Shown: positions 48,285-61,180, numbered from the stretch's first letter. The stretch: DNA of 64,000 nucleotides from Oenanthe sinensis (GCA_028671895.1 CM053810.1:32591501-32655500), one strand, 5' to 3'. Numbers and translations: made by a program. Notes: a model not told the origin generated them from the sequence alone.

Positions 48285-48660
48285 GTTTTCAACTTTAAAT
48301 GTTTAAATATCGGTTTATTAGCCTTGAAAGGCATGACATTTATTAAGCCTTGGTGGCATCTTTTTAAGTTATTAAGCCTTGATGGCATCTTTTTAAGTTA
48401 TTGAGCCTTGATGGCATCTTTTTAAGTTACTTTGGAAAACTTAATGTTTCCGTTATCTTTATATAATTTGTACCAAGTCCTTTACAAAGCCATGCAAGTA
48501 GTTGTTGTTTATGTTCAGATTAAGCACGAAAAACAAATAAAACTAAGGCGGAAAGTAAAGAGACGGGAATATGAAAAACATAACTGCATAAATAAAAGCC
48601 CCGGGGGGCAAAAATTCTTTACACAGCCATTGAGGGCCAACATAAATAAAAACCTAACTA
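48285..48660 (+). repeat. Element E post-pol region with 29-bp minisatellite
   Basis: At 48342-48428 a 29-bp unit (ATTAAGCCTTGGTGGCATCT plus TTTTAAGTT) is repeated three times. A degenerate copy starts just before it, at about 48319. The rest is the 3' flank of pol and the 3' end of the antisense gene's transcript. There is no other gene. Confidence 0.85.
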
Positions 48661-50624
48661 CTACTCTGAGGACTCCTCCTCACCGGAAGAAGACGAGCCT
48701 TCTTTGCCTTCACCAGATTCTTTGTCATCTTCATCGGACTCTTCTTCCTCCCCAGAAGAGCTCTCCTCTACTGGCTTTTGAGGGATAGCCTCTGGAACAA
48801 TCTTCTTGGGAGTAACTCGAACTGGGGAAGGAGTAAGAGAAGGCGCACGATTTCTGACATCCGGGCTGTCCTCCCCATCGGTTTCCTCGTGCTCCTCGAA
48901 CAACCGCTTCAACGCATCGGCCGATTGAGGGCATTTGAAGTCTACCTTTGGGTTAAACAAACCCGGGTGTTTGCCCAACACTTCCTTGAGGGTGTCATTC
49001 CACCCGATAGTATAATTAGCCGGGAAGATTAGGTCGTCATGAGCCTCGATTAAATCCCGGTACTCGTCAGAGGCCATATATTGATCAATTATAGCATTTC
49101 TATCTGCCCGTAGCTCGACCACCTCAGCTTGGGCCTGTTTAAGCTGCCCCTCCTTCTCAGCTAGCTTTTCTTCAAGATTTTTGAGCTTGGCATGAGCCAC
49201 TGTCAGCTCCTTCTTATGTTTTCCTGCCCGGGCTTTCCAAGCCTCCGTCTGGTGCAAAGAAGCTTGGAAATAGGCGTTGGCCTGAAAAAGCAACAAAACA
49301 AGTTAATACATATAGAAAGGCCCAGACCGTGAACGGAAGAAGTGTGAACTACAAGGTAATCAAGTAAATAAGCTTACCGATGCCAATGCCTGCGCACCCA
49401 AAGCCTTGGTGCTTTCCTCGTCCCGTCCCAAGACAATATCCTTGTAATCGCAAGGAGTGAGGGAGTGAAGGGACCAGTCCCTTGCGTGATCTGTGCATCC
49501 GACCACCGTATCCGACTTCCTGATACCCCAGCCAGGCTTGTATACTAGGGATTTGGGCGCCTTGACCGACTCGCTGCTCCCAGCTTCGATTGGCCCAGTG
49601 TGCGGCTGTAAGAAAGCCGGAGGTTCCTTTACCTGCCTGGGGTCGTTCATCAGTCTTAGCCGTTTCATACGGCCAGTTTCTTCTACGGGTGGAATAGTCC
49701 ACTCGTTTATCAATGCAGTAGCTGAAAAAGAAAACATGGAAACATTAGTAAGGCAATCAACGAGTAGAACGAGAACAGAGTCGAGTAAAATAGTATACCT
49801 TTGCTAGAGGCCCTTGATAGGCCCACGGCTCTCAACCTGTGTTCGTCAAGAAGAACCCAAGCAAGCTGCTTGGTTTCAACCTGAGTAAGCTTGGCATAAG
49901 CCTCTTCTTCTTCCCCTGAGAGCCTAATAGCGTCAAAGCTCCCATCTGACACTTTGCTAAACATGGGCCTAAAAAGGGTACCCCAGTCTCCCCCTTCCCA
50001 CTTTACTTGGACAAAATTTTCCTTCCAGTGAAGGTTGTTGTCAGGGATCGAAGAAGTATAAAAGATATGGGGTTTGTTAGGCCTGTGAGCTATGTGAACC
50101 CAGCCCTGGGAAATGCTAGAAGAGTTTTTGAATTGAAAGATTTTGCGAAAAAGAGGGACTGTCATTTTTATCTTATTCTCCAAACATAAGACCATGAAAC
50201 AATGGATGAGCCTCCATCCATTGGGCACGAGTTGACATGGATTTATTTGAACATCAGCTAAGAGGGTGGGGATGAAGTCGTGCAAAGGAAACCTAAGCCC
50301 CGATAAGAGGGCATCTACGTAAACAAATAAACGACTAGGATGCCAATGGCAGGTCCTATCGCCAGGTTCAACTAAGGAAATGGAAAACCTAGGTGGAAAA
50401 TTAAAAAGCTTGTTATACTCTTCTACTATGTCGGCTTCGAAAAATTTACTACTACGACTGTAAGAATCTAGATGGGATTGACTAGGGTATTCACCCCCCC
50501 GTTGGTTGATCATATCTATCAAGGACATGTATGTAGAAAAAATGGGGATTCGATTTAGGGATTTACCTCTCTTGGCTGATCCCGCGTTCATGGCTGCCAA
50601 TCTAGAAGCTCTCTTATCCGCCAT
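48661..50624 (-). CDS. Antisense spliced gene in element E (gypsy-type domain, coiled coil, acidic tail)
   Basis: Three exons on the minus strand join in frame into 596 codons plus... stop at 48663-48661 (1791 nt including stop). Exon 1 is 50624-49799, exon 2 is 49721-49378 and exon 3 is 49281-48661. Intron 1 (49798-49722, 77 nt) runs AAAG|GTATAC to TTTTTCAG|CTACT. Intron 2 (49377-49282, 96 nt) runs ATCG|GTAAGC to TTTTTCAG|GCCAA. The start ATG gives MADKRASRLAAMNAGSAKRG. Residues about 70-230 resemble the plant 'putative gypsy type transposon' domain (Pfam Transposase_28), for example VYVDALLSGLRFPLHDFI. Exon 3 begins with a coiled coil (about 391-460, KLKNLEEKLAEKEGQLKQAQ) and ends with a Ser/Glu/Asp-rich tail. 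No stop interrupts the spliced frame. The length is 596 aa; the role is unknown. Extra antisense genes are known in Tat-lineage elements; the exon structure here is my reading of the sequence. Confidence 0.8.
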
Positions 50625-50983
50625 CCGATTTTCGACTTTATGTAATTCTTTGAGGAAGCTAACGATTTAAAATTACTTGGCAGCTTGAGAGCTCGAATAT
50701 AGAAGGGAGAAGTGAGGAGTAAAAAATGAGAAGTGTGAGAAATGAAGCCCACACCACTCATATATGCAACCCCAGCCGGTCACCTGACCGTTTAAATTCA
50801 ACTTTTGACAGGCATCTCTAGGTCGAACAACCGTCGAAAGGTAAGTCAACCGGTATCACCGGTGAAGGGGTTTGAAAGCCCATATTCTAAGGCCCAAAAC
50901 CTCTACAACCCATAAACTGGGAAAGATCTAAAACATGGGCCTGCCAAGCCCGTAGTCATAAAACTTCACAGGCCCATTCTATA
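50625..50983 (-). promoter_or_regulatory. Gap between antisense gene and tandem array, with possible TATA box
   Basis: No gene is seen. On the minus strand a GCATATATGAG sequence lies at 50767-50757, about 135 bp before the antisense ATG, and could act as a TATA box. GGCCCA/TGGGCC-type phrases recur at about 50875-50975. The array begins abruptly at 50984. Promoter function is inferred. Confidence 0.35.
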
Positions 50984-51228
50984 AAGTCGAAAATAAAAGG
51001 CCATGAGGCCCTCAAGGAATTTCGACCTCAAAGAGTTTTGAGGTCTATTTCGACTTCAATCCAAGTCGAAAATGAAAGGCCATGAGGCCCTCAAGGAATT
51101 TCGACCTCAAAGAGTTTTGAGGTCTATTTCGACTTCAATCCAAGTCGAAAATGAAAGGCCATGAGGCCCTCAAGGAATTTCGACCTCAAAGAGTTTTGAG
51201 GTCTATTTCGACTTCAATCCAAGTCGAA

Positions 51229-52500
51229 AATAAAAGGCCATGAGGCCCTCAAGGAATTTCGACCTCAAAGAGTTTTGAGGTCTATTTTGACTTCAATCCA
51301 AGTCGAAAGTAAAAGGCCATGAGGCCCTCAAGGAATTTCGACCTCAAAGAGTTTTGAGGTCTATTTCGACTTCAATCCAAGTCGAAAATGAAAGGCCATG
51401 AGGCCCTCAAGGAATTTCGACCTCAAAGAGTTTTGAGGTCTATTTCGACTTCAATCCAAGTCGAAAATGAAAGGCCATGAGGCCCTCAAGGAATTTCGAC
51501 CTCAAAGAGTTTTGAGGTCTATTTCGACGTCAATCCAAGTCGAAAATGAAAGGCCATGAGGCCCTCAAGGAATTTCGACCTCAAAGAGTTTTGAGGTCTA
51601 TTTCGACTTCAATCCAAGTCGAAAATAAAAGGCCATGAGGCCCTCAAGGAATTTCGACCTCAAAGAGTTTTGAGGTCTATTTCAACTTCAATCTAAGTCG
51701 AAAGTAAAAGGCCATGAGGCCCTCAAGGAATTTCGACCTCAAAGAGTTTTGAGGTCTATTTCGACTTCAATCCAAGTCGAAAATGAAAGGCCATGAGGCC
51801 CTCAAGGAATTTCGACCTCAAAGAGTTTTGAGGTCTATTTCGACTTCAATCCAAGTCGAAAATGAAAGGCCATGAGGCCCTCAAGGAATTTCGACCTCAA
51901 AGAGTTTTGAGGTCTATTTCGACTTCAATCCAAGTCGAAAATGAAAGGCCATGAGGCCCTCAAGGAATTTCGACCTCAAAGAGTTTTGAGGTCTATTTCG
52001 ACTTCAATCCAAGTCGAAAATAAAAGGCCATGAGGCCCTCAAGGAATTTCGACCTCAAAGAGTTTTGAGGTCTATTTTGACTTCAATCCAAGTCGAAAGT
52101 AAAAGGCCATGAGGCCCTCAAGGAATTTCGACCTCAAAGAGTTTTGAGGTCTATTTCGACTTCAATCCAAGTCGAAAATGAAAGGCCATGAGGCCCTCAA
52201 GGAATTTCGACCTCAAAGAGTTTTGAGGTCTATTTCGACTTCAATCCAAGTCGAAAATGAAAGGCCATGAGGCCCTCAAGGAATTTCGACCTCAAAGAGT
52301 TTTGAGGTCTATTTCGACGTCAATCCAAGTCGAAAATGAAAGGCCATGAGGCCCTCAAGGAATTTCGACCTCAAAGAGTTTTGAGGTCTATTTCGACTTC
52401 AATCCAAGTCGAAAATAAAAGGCCATGAGGCCCTCAAGGAATTTCGACCTCAAAGAGTTTTGAGGTCTATTTCAACTTCAACCTAAGTCGAAAGTAAAAG
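51229..52500. repeat. 790-bp (10-monomer) duplication within the array
   Basis: Rare variants recur exactly 790 bp apart: TCTATTTTGA at 51281 and 52071, GACGT at 51526 and 52316, and TTCAACTTCA at 51681 and 52471. This marks a tandem duplication of ten monomers near the array's left end. Confidence 0.85.
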
Positions 52501-53562
52501 GCCATGAGGCCCTCAAGGAATTTCGACCTCAAAGAGTTTTGAGGTCTATTTCGACTTCAATCCAAGTCGAAAATGAAAGGCCATGAGGCCCTCAAGGAAT
52601 TTCGACCTCAAAGAGTTTTGAGGTCTATTTCGACTTCAATCCAAGTCGAAAATAAAAGGCCATGAGGCCCTCAAGGAATTTCGACCTCAAAGAGTTTTGA
52701 GGTCTATTTCGACTTCAATCCAAGTCGAAAGTAAAAGGCCATGAGGCCCTCAAGGAATTTCGACCTCAAAGAGTTTTGAGGTCTATTTCGACTTCAATCC
52801 AAGTCAAAAATGAAAGACCATGAGGCCCTCATGGAATTTCGACCTCAAAGAGTTTTGAGGTCTATTTCGACTTCAATCCAAGTCGAAAATGAAAGGCCAT
52901 GAGGCCCTCAAGGAATTTCGACCTCAAAGAGTTTTGAGGTCTATTTCGACGTCAATCCAAGTTGAAAATGAAAGGCCATGAGGCCCTCAAGGAATTTCGA
53001 CCTCAAAGAGTTTTGAGGTCTATTTCGACTTCAATCCAAGTCGAAAATAAAAGGCCATGAGGCCCTCAAGGAATTTCGACCTCAAAGAGTTTTGAGGTCT
53101 ATTTCGACTTCAATCCAAGTCGAAAGTAAAAGGCCATGAGGCCCTCAAGGAATTTCGACCTCAAAGAGTTTTGAGGTCTATTTCGACTTCAATCCAAGTC
53201 GAAAGTAAAAGGGCATGAGGCCCTCAAGGAATTTCGACCTCAAAGAGTTTTGAGGTCTATTTCGACTTCAATCCAAGTCGAAAATGAAAGGCCATGAGTC
53301 CCTCTAGGAATTTCGACCTCAAAGTGTTTTGAGGTCTATTTCGACTTCAATCCAAGTCGAAAATAAAAGGCCATGAGGCCCTCAAGGAATTTCGACCTCA
53401 AAGAGTTTTGAGGTCTATTTCGACTTCAATCCAAGTCGAAAATAAAAGGCCATGAGGCCCTCAAGGAATTTTGACCTCAAAGAGTTTTGAGGTCTATTTC
53501 GACTTCAATCCAAGTCGAAAATAAAAGGCCATGAGGCCCTCAAGGAATTTCGACCTCAAAGA

Positions 53563-56500
53563 GTTTGGAGGTCTATTTCGACTTCAATCCAAGTCGAAAA
53601 TAAAAGGCCATGAGGCCCTCAAGGAATTTCGACCTCAAAGAGTTTTGAGGTCTATTTCGACTTCAATCCAAGTCGAAAGTAAAAGGGCATGAGGCCCTCA
53701 AGGAATTTCGACCTCAAAGAGTTTTGAGGTCTATTTCGACTTCAATCCAAGTCGAAAATGAAAGGCCATGAGGCCCTCAAGGAATTTCGACCTCAAAGAG
53801 TTTTGAGGTCTATTTCGACTTCAATCCAAGGCGAAAATGAAAGGCCATGAGGCCCTCAAGGAATTTCAACCTCAAAGAGTTTTGAGGTCTATTTCGACGT
53901 CAATCCAAGTCGAAAATGAAAGGCCATGAGGCCCTCAAGGAATTTCGACCTCAAAGAGTTTTGAGGTCTATTTCGACTTCAATCCAAGTCGAAAATAAAA
54001 GGCCATGAGGCCCTCAAGGAATTTCGACCTCAAAGAGTTTTGAGGTCTATTTCGACTTCAATCCAAGTCGAAAGTAAAAGGCCATGAGGCCCTCAAGGAA
54101 TTTCGACCTCAAAGAGTTTTGAGGTCTATTTCGACTTCAATCCAAGTCGAAAATGAAAGGCCATGAGGCCCTCAAGGAATTTCGACCTCAAAGAGTTTTG
54201 AGGTCTATTTCGACTTCAATCCAAGTCGAAAATGAAAGGCCATGAGTCCCTCAAGGAATTTCGACCTCAAAGTGTTTTGAGGTCTATTTCGACTTCAATC
54301 CAAGTCGAAAATAAAAGGCCATGAGGCCCTCAAGGAATTTCGACCTCAAAGAGTTTTGAGGTCTATTTCGACTTCAATCCAAGTCGAAAATAAAAGGCCA
54401 TGAGGCCCTCAAGGAATTTTGACCTCAAAGAGTTTTGAGGTCTATTTCGACTTCAATCCAAGTCGAAAATAAAAGGCCATGAGGCCCTCAAGGAATTTCG
54501 ACCTCAAAGAGTTTGGAGGTCTATTTCGACTTCAATCCAAGTCGAAAATAAAAGGCCATGAGGCCCTCAAGGAATTTCGACCTCAAAGAGTTTTGAGGTC
54601 TTTTCGACTTCAATCCAAGTCGAAAGTAAAAGGGCATGAGGCCCTCAAGGAATTTCGACCTCAAAGAGTTTTGAGGTCTATTTCGACTTCAATCCAAGTC
54701 GAAAATGAAAGGCCATGAGGCCCTCAAGGAATTTCGACCTCAAAGAGTTTTGAGGTCTATTTCGACTTCAATCCAAGTCGAAAATGAAAGGCCATGAGGC
54801 CCTCAAGGAATTTCGACCTCAAAGAGTTTTGAGGTCTGTTTCGACTTCAATCCAAGTCGAAAATGAAAGGCCATGAGTCCCTCAAGGAATTTCGACCTCA
54901 AAGTGTTTTGAGGTCTATTTCGACTTCAATCCAAGTCGAAAATAAAAGGCCATGAGGCCCTCAAGGAATTTCGACCTCAAAGAGTTTTGAGGTCTATTTC
55001 GACTTCAATCCAAGTCGAAAATAAAAGGCCATGAGGCCCTCAAGGAATTTTGACCTCAAAGAGTTTTGAGGTCTATTTCGACTTCAATCCAAGTCGAAAA
55101 TAAAAGGCCATGAGGCCCTCAAGGAATTTCGACCTCAAAGAGTTTGGAGGTCTATTTCGACTTCAATCCAAGTCGAAAATAAAAGGGCATGAGGCCCTCA
55201 AGGAATTTCGACCTCAAAGAGTTTTGAGGTCTATTTCGACTTCAATCCAAGTCGAAAGTAAAAGGGCATGAGGCCCTCAAAGAATTTCGACCTCAAAGAG
55301 TTTTGAGGTCTATTTCGACTTCAATCCAAGTCGAAAATGAAAGGCCATGAGGCCCTCAAGGAATTTCGACCTCAAAGAGTTTTGAGGTCTATTTCGACTT
55401 CAATCCAAGGCGAAAATGAAAGGCCATGAGGCCCTCAAGGAATTTCGACCTCAAAGAGTTTTGAGGTCTATTTCGACTTCAATCCAAGTCGAAAATAAAA
55501 GGCCATGAGGCCCTCAAGGAATTTCGACCTCAAAGAGTTTTGAGGTCTATTTCGACTTCAATCCAAGTCGAAAATAAAAGGCCATGAGGCCCTCAAGGAA
55601 TTTTGACCTCAAAGAGTTTTGAGGTCTATTTCGACTTCAATCCAAGTCGAAAATAAAAGGCCATGAGGCCCTCAAGGAATTTCGACCTCAAAGAGTTTGG
55701 AGGTCTATTTCGACTTCAATCCAAGTCGAAAATAAAAGGCCATGAGGCCCTCAAGGAATTTCGACCTCAAAGAGTTTTGAGGTCTATTTCGACTTCAATC
55801 CAAGTCGAAAGTAAAAGGGCATGAGGCCCTCAAGGAATTTCGACCTCAAAGAGTTTTGAGGTCTATTTCGACTTCAATCCAAGTCGAAAATGAAAGGCCA
55901 TGAGGCCCTCAAGGAATTTCGACCTCAAAGAGTTTTGAGGTCTATTTCGACTTCAATCCAAGGCGAAAATGAAAGGCCATGAGGCCCTCAAGGAATTTCG
56001 ACCTCAAAGAGTTTTGAGGTCTATTTCGACGTCAATCCAAGTCGAAAATGAAAGGCCATGAGTCCCTCAAGGAATTTCGACCTCAAAGTGTTTTGAGGTC
56101 TATTTCGACTTCAATCCAAGTCGAAAATAAAAGGCCATGAGGCCCTCAAGGAATTTCGACCTCAAAGAGTTTTGAGGTCTATTTCGACTTCAATCCAAGT
56201 CGAAAATAAAAGGCCATGAGGCCCTCAAGGAATTTTGACCTCAAAGAGTTTTGAGGTCTATTTCGACTTCAATCCAAGTCGAAAATAAAAGGCCATGAGG
56301 CCCTCAAGGAATTTCGACCTCAAAGAGTTTGGAGGTCTATTTCGACTTCAATCCAAGTCGAAAATAAAAGGCCATGAGGCCCTCAAGGAATTTCGACCTC
56401 AAAGAGTTTTGAGGTCTATTTCGACTTCAATCCAAGTCGAAAGTAAAAGGGCATGAGGCCCTCAAGGAATTTCGACCTCAAAGAGTTTTGAGGTCTATTT

Positions 56501-59500
56501 CGACTTCAATCCAAGTCGAAAATGAAAGGCCATGAGGCCCTCAAGGAATTTCGACCTCAAAGAGTTTTGAGGTCTATTTCTACTTCAATCCAAGTCGAAA
56601 ATGAAAGGCCATGAGGCCCTCAAGGAATTTCGACCTCAAAGAGTTTTGAGGTCTATTTCGACGTCAATCCACGTCGAAAATGAAAGGCCATGAGGCCCTC
56701 AAGGAATTTCGACCTCAAAGAGTTTTGAGGTCTATTTCTACTTCAATCCAAGTCGAAAATAAAAGGCCATGAGGCCCTCAAGGAATTTCGACCTCAAAGA
56801 GTTTTGAGGTCTATTTCGACTTCAATCCAAGTCGAAAGTAAAAGGCCATGAGGCCCTCAAGGAATTTCAACCTCAAAGAGTATTGAGGTCTATTTCGACT
56901 TCAATCCAAGTCGAAAAGGAAAGGCCATGAGGCCCTCAAGGAATTTCGACCTCAAAGAGTTTTGAGGTCTATTTCGACTTCAATCCAAGTCGAAAACAAA
57001 AGGCCATGAGGCCCTCAAGGAATTTCGACCTCAAAGAGTTTTGAGGTCTATTTCGACTTCAATCCAAGTCGAAAATAAAAGGCCATGAGGCCCTCAAGGA
57101 ATTTCGACCTCAAAGAGTTTTGAGGTCTATTTCGACTTCAATCCAAGTCGAAAATAAAAGGCCATGAGGCCCTCAAGGAATTTCGACCTCAAAGAGTTTT
57201 GAGGTCTATTTCGACTTCAATCCAAGTCGAAAATAAAAGGCCATGAGGCCCTCAAGGAATTTCGACCTCAAAGAGTTTTGAGGTCTATTTCGACTTCAAT
57301 CCAAGTCGAAAGTAAAAGGGCATGAGGCCCTCAAGGAATTTCGACCTCAAAGAGTTTTGAGGTCTATTTCGACTTCAATCCAAGTCGAAAATGAAAGGCC
57401 ATGAGGCCCTCAAGGAATTTCGACCTCAAAGAGTTTTGAGGTCTATTTCGACTTCAATCCAAGGCGAAAATGAAAGGCCTTGAGGCCCTCAAGGAATTTC
57501 GACCTCCAAGAGTTTTGAGGTCTATTTCGACGTCAATCCACGTCGAAAATGAAAGGCCATGAGGCCCTCAAGGAATTTCGACCTCAAAGAGTTTTGAGGT
57601 CTATTTCTACTTCAATCCAAGACGAAAATAAAAGGCCATGAGGCCCTCAAGGAATTTCGACCTCAAAGAGTTTTGAGGTCTATTTCGACTTCAATCCAAG
57701 TCGAAAGTAAAAGGCCATGAGGCCCTCAAGGAATTTCGACCTCAAAGAGTTTTGAGGTCTATTTCGACTTCAATCCAAGTCGAAAATGAAAGGCCATGAG
57801 GCCCTCAAGGAATTTCGACCTCAAAGAGTTTTGAGGTCTATTTCGACTTCAATCCAAGTCGAAAATGAAAGGCCATGAGGCCCTCAAGGAATTTCGACCT
57901 CAAAGAGTTTTGAGGTCTATTTCGACTTCAATCCAAGTCGAAAATAAAAGGCCATGAGGCCCTCAAGGAATTTCGACCTCAAAGAGTTTTGAGGTCTATT
58001 TCGACTTCAATCCAAGTCGAAAATAAAAGGCCATGAGGCCCTCAAGGAATTTCGACCTCAAAGAGTTTTGAGGTCTATTTCGACTTCAATCCAAGTCGAA
58101 AATAAAAGGCCATGAGGCCCTCAAGGAATTTCGACCTCAAAGAGTTTTGATGTCTATTTCGACTTCAATCCAAGTCGAAAATGAAAGGCCATGAGGCCCT
58201 CAAGGAATTTCGACCTCAAAGAGTTTTGAGGTCTATTTCGACATCAATCCAAGTCGAAAGTAAAAGGCCATGAGGCCCTCAAGGAATTTCGACCTCAAAG
58301 AGTTTTGAGGTCTATTTCGACTTCAATCCAAGTCGAAAATAAAAGGCCATGAGGCCCTCAAGGAATTTCGACCTCAAAGAGTTTTGAGGTCTATTTCGAC
58401 TTCAATCCAAGTCGAAAATAAAAGGCCATGAGGCCCTCAAGGAATTTCGACCTCAAAGAGTTTTGAGGTCTATTTCGACTTCAATCCAAGTCGAAAGTAA
58501 AAGGCCATGAGGCCCTCAAGAATTTCGACCTCAAAGAGTTTTGAGGTCTATTTCGACTTCAATCCAAGTCGAAAATAAAAGGCCATGAGGCCCTCAAGGA
58601 ATTTCGACCTCAAAGAGTTTTGAGATCTATTTCGACTTCAATCCAAGTCGAAAATAAAAGGCCATGAGGCCCTCAAGGAATTTCGACCTCAAAGAGTTTT
58701 GAGGTCTATTTCGACTTCAATCCAAGTCGAAAATAAAAGGCCATGAGGCCCTCAAGGAATTTCGACCTCAAAGAGTTTGGAGGTCTATTTCGACTTCAAT
58801 CCAAGTCGAAAATAAAAGGGCATGAGGCCCTCAAGGAATTTCGACCTCAAAGAGTTTTGAGGTCTATTTCGACTTCAATCCAAGTCGAAAGTAAAAGGGC
58901 ATGAGGCCCTCAAGGAATTTCGACCTCAAAGAGTTTTGAGGTCTATTTCGACTTCAATCCAAGTCGAAAATGAAAGGCCATGAGGCCCTCAAGGAATTTC
59001 GACCTCAAAGAGTTTTGAGGTCTATTTCGACTTCAATCCAAGGCGAAAATGAAAGGCCATGAGGCCCTCAAGGAATTTCGACCTCAAAGAGTTTTGAGGT
59101 CTATTTCGACTTCAATCCAAGTCGAAAATAAAAGGCCATGAGGCCCTCAAGGAATTTCGACCTCAAAGAGTTTTGAGGTCTATTTCGACTTCAATCCAAG
59201 TCGAAAATAAAAGGCCATGAGGCCCTCAAGGAATTTTGACCTCAAAGAGTTTTGAGGTCTATTTCGACTTCAATCCAAGTCGAAAATAAAAGGCCATGAG
59301 GCCCTCAAGGAATTTCGACCTCAAAGAGTTTGGAGGTCTATTTCGACTTCAATCCAAGTCGAAAATAAAAGGGCATGAGGCCCTCAAGGAATTTCGACCT
59401 CAAAGAGTTTTGAGGTCTATTTCGACTTCAATCCAAGTCGAAAGTAAAAGGGCATGAGGCCCTCAAGGAATTTCGACCTCAAAGAGTTTTGAGGTCTATT

Positions 59501-60518
59501 TCGACTTCAATCCAAGTCGAAAATGAAAGGCCATGAGGCCCTCAAGGAATTTCGACCTCAAAGAGTTTTGAGGTCTATTTCGACTTCAATCCAAGGCGAA
59601 AATGAAAGGCCATGAGGCCCTCAAGGAATTTCGACCTCAAAGAGTTTTGAGGTCTATTTCGACTTCAATCCAAGTCGAAAATAAAAGGCCATGAGGCCCT
59701 CAAGGAATTTCGACCTCAAAGAGTTTTGAGGTCTATTTCGACTTCAATCCAAGTCGAAAATAAAAGGCCATGAGGCCCTCAAGGAATTTTGACCTCAAAG
59801 AGTTTTGAGGTCTATTTCGACTTCAATCCAAGTCGAAAATAAAAGGCCATGAGGCCCTCAAGGAATTTCGACCTCAAAGAGTTTGGAGGTCTATTTCGAC
59901 TTCAATCCAAGTCGAAAATAAAAGGCCATGAGGCCCTCAAGGAATTTCGACCTCAAAGAGTTTTGAGGTCTATTTCGACTTCAATCCAAGTCGAAAGTAA
60001 AAGGGCATGAGGCCCTCAAGGAATTTCGACCTCAAAGAGTTTTGAGGTCTATTTCGACTTCAATCCAAGTCGAAAATGAAAGGCCATGAGGCCCTCAAGG
60101 AATTTCGACCTCAAAGAGTTTTGAGGTCTATTTCGACTTCAATCCAAGGCGAAAATGAAAGGCCATGAGGCCCTCAAGGAATTTCGACCTCAAAGAGTTT
60201 TGAGGTCTATTTCGACGTCAATCCAAGTCGAAAATGAAAGGCCATGAGTCCCTCAAGGAATTTCGACCTCAAAGTGTTTTGAGGTCTATTTCGACTTCAA
60301 TCCAAGTCGAAAATAAAAGGCCATGAGGCCCTCAAGGAATTTCGACCTCAAAGAGTTTTGAGGTCTATTTCGACTTCAATCCAAGTCGAAAATAAAAGGC
60401 CATGAGGCCCTCAAGGAATTTTGACCTCAAAGAGTTTTGAGGTCTATTTCGACTTCAATCCAAGTCGAAAATAAAAGGCCATGAGGCCCTCAAGGAATTT
60501 CGACCTCAAAGAGTTTGG
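53563..60518. repeat. 7/8-monomer higher-order repeat marked by GTTTGGAGG
   Basis: The variant GTTTGGAGG occurs at 53563, 54511, 55142, 55695, 56327, 58775, 59328, 59881 and 60513. Spacings are 12, 8 (minus 1 nt), 7, 8, 31 (minus 1 nt), 7, 7 and 8 monomers. Neighbouring variants (AAAGGGCATG, CCAAGGCGAAA, CATGAGTCCCTC) repeat in the same order, so a block of about 553 or 632 bp is the repeating unit in this part. Confidence 0.8.
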
Positions 60519-61180
60519 AGGTCTATTTCGACTTCAATCCAAGTCGAAAATAAAAGGCCATGAGGCCCTCAAGGAATTTCGACCTCAAAGAGTTTTGAGG
60601 TCTATTTCGACTTCAATCCAAGTCGAAAGTAAAAGGGCATGAGGCCCTCAAGGAATTTCGACCTCAAAGAGTTTTGAGGTCTATTTCGACTTCAATCCAA
60701 GTCGAAAATGAAAGGCCATGAGGCCCTCAAGGAATTTCGACCTCAAAGAGTTTTGAGGTCTATTTCTACTTCAATCCAAGTCGAAAATGAAAGGCCATGA
60801 GGCCCTCAAGGAATTTCGACCTCAAAGAGTTTTGAGGTCTATTTCGACGTCAATCCACGTCGAAAATGAAAGGCCATGAGGCCCTCAAGGAATTTCGACC
60901 TCAAAGAGTTTTGAGGTCTATTTCTACTTCAATCCAAGTCGAAAATAAAAGGCCATGAGGCCCTCAAGGAATTTCGACCTCAAAGAGTTTTGAGGTCTAT
61001 TTCGACTTCAATCCAAGTCGAAAGTAAAAGGCCATGAGGCCCTCAAGGAATTTCAACCTCAAAGAGTATTGAGGTCTATTTCGACTTCAATCCAAGTCGA
61101 AAAGGAAAGGCCATGAGGCCCTCAAGGAATTTCGACCTCAAAGAGTTTTGAGGTCTATTTCGACTTCAATCCAAGTCGAA

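Noticed and set aside
49282..49296. Exon 3 of the antisense gene as an independent short gene
   Set aside because: Its apparent start is a TTG inside the polypyrimidine tract of the intron 2 acceptor. The spliced model explains it.
54479..54718. A 79-codon open frame inside the tandem array
   Set aside because: It spans three monomers and exists only because 79 is not a multiple of three and a 1-nt deletion lies near 54600. There is no sign of coding selection.
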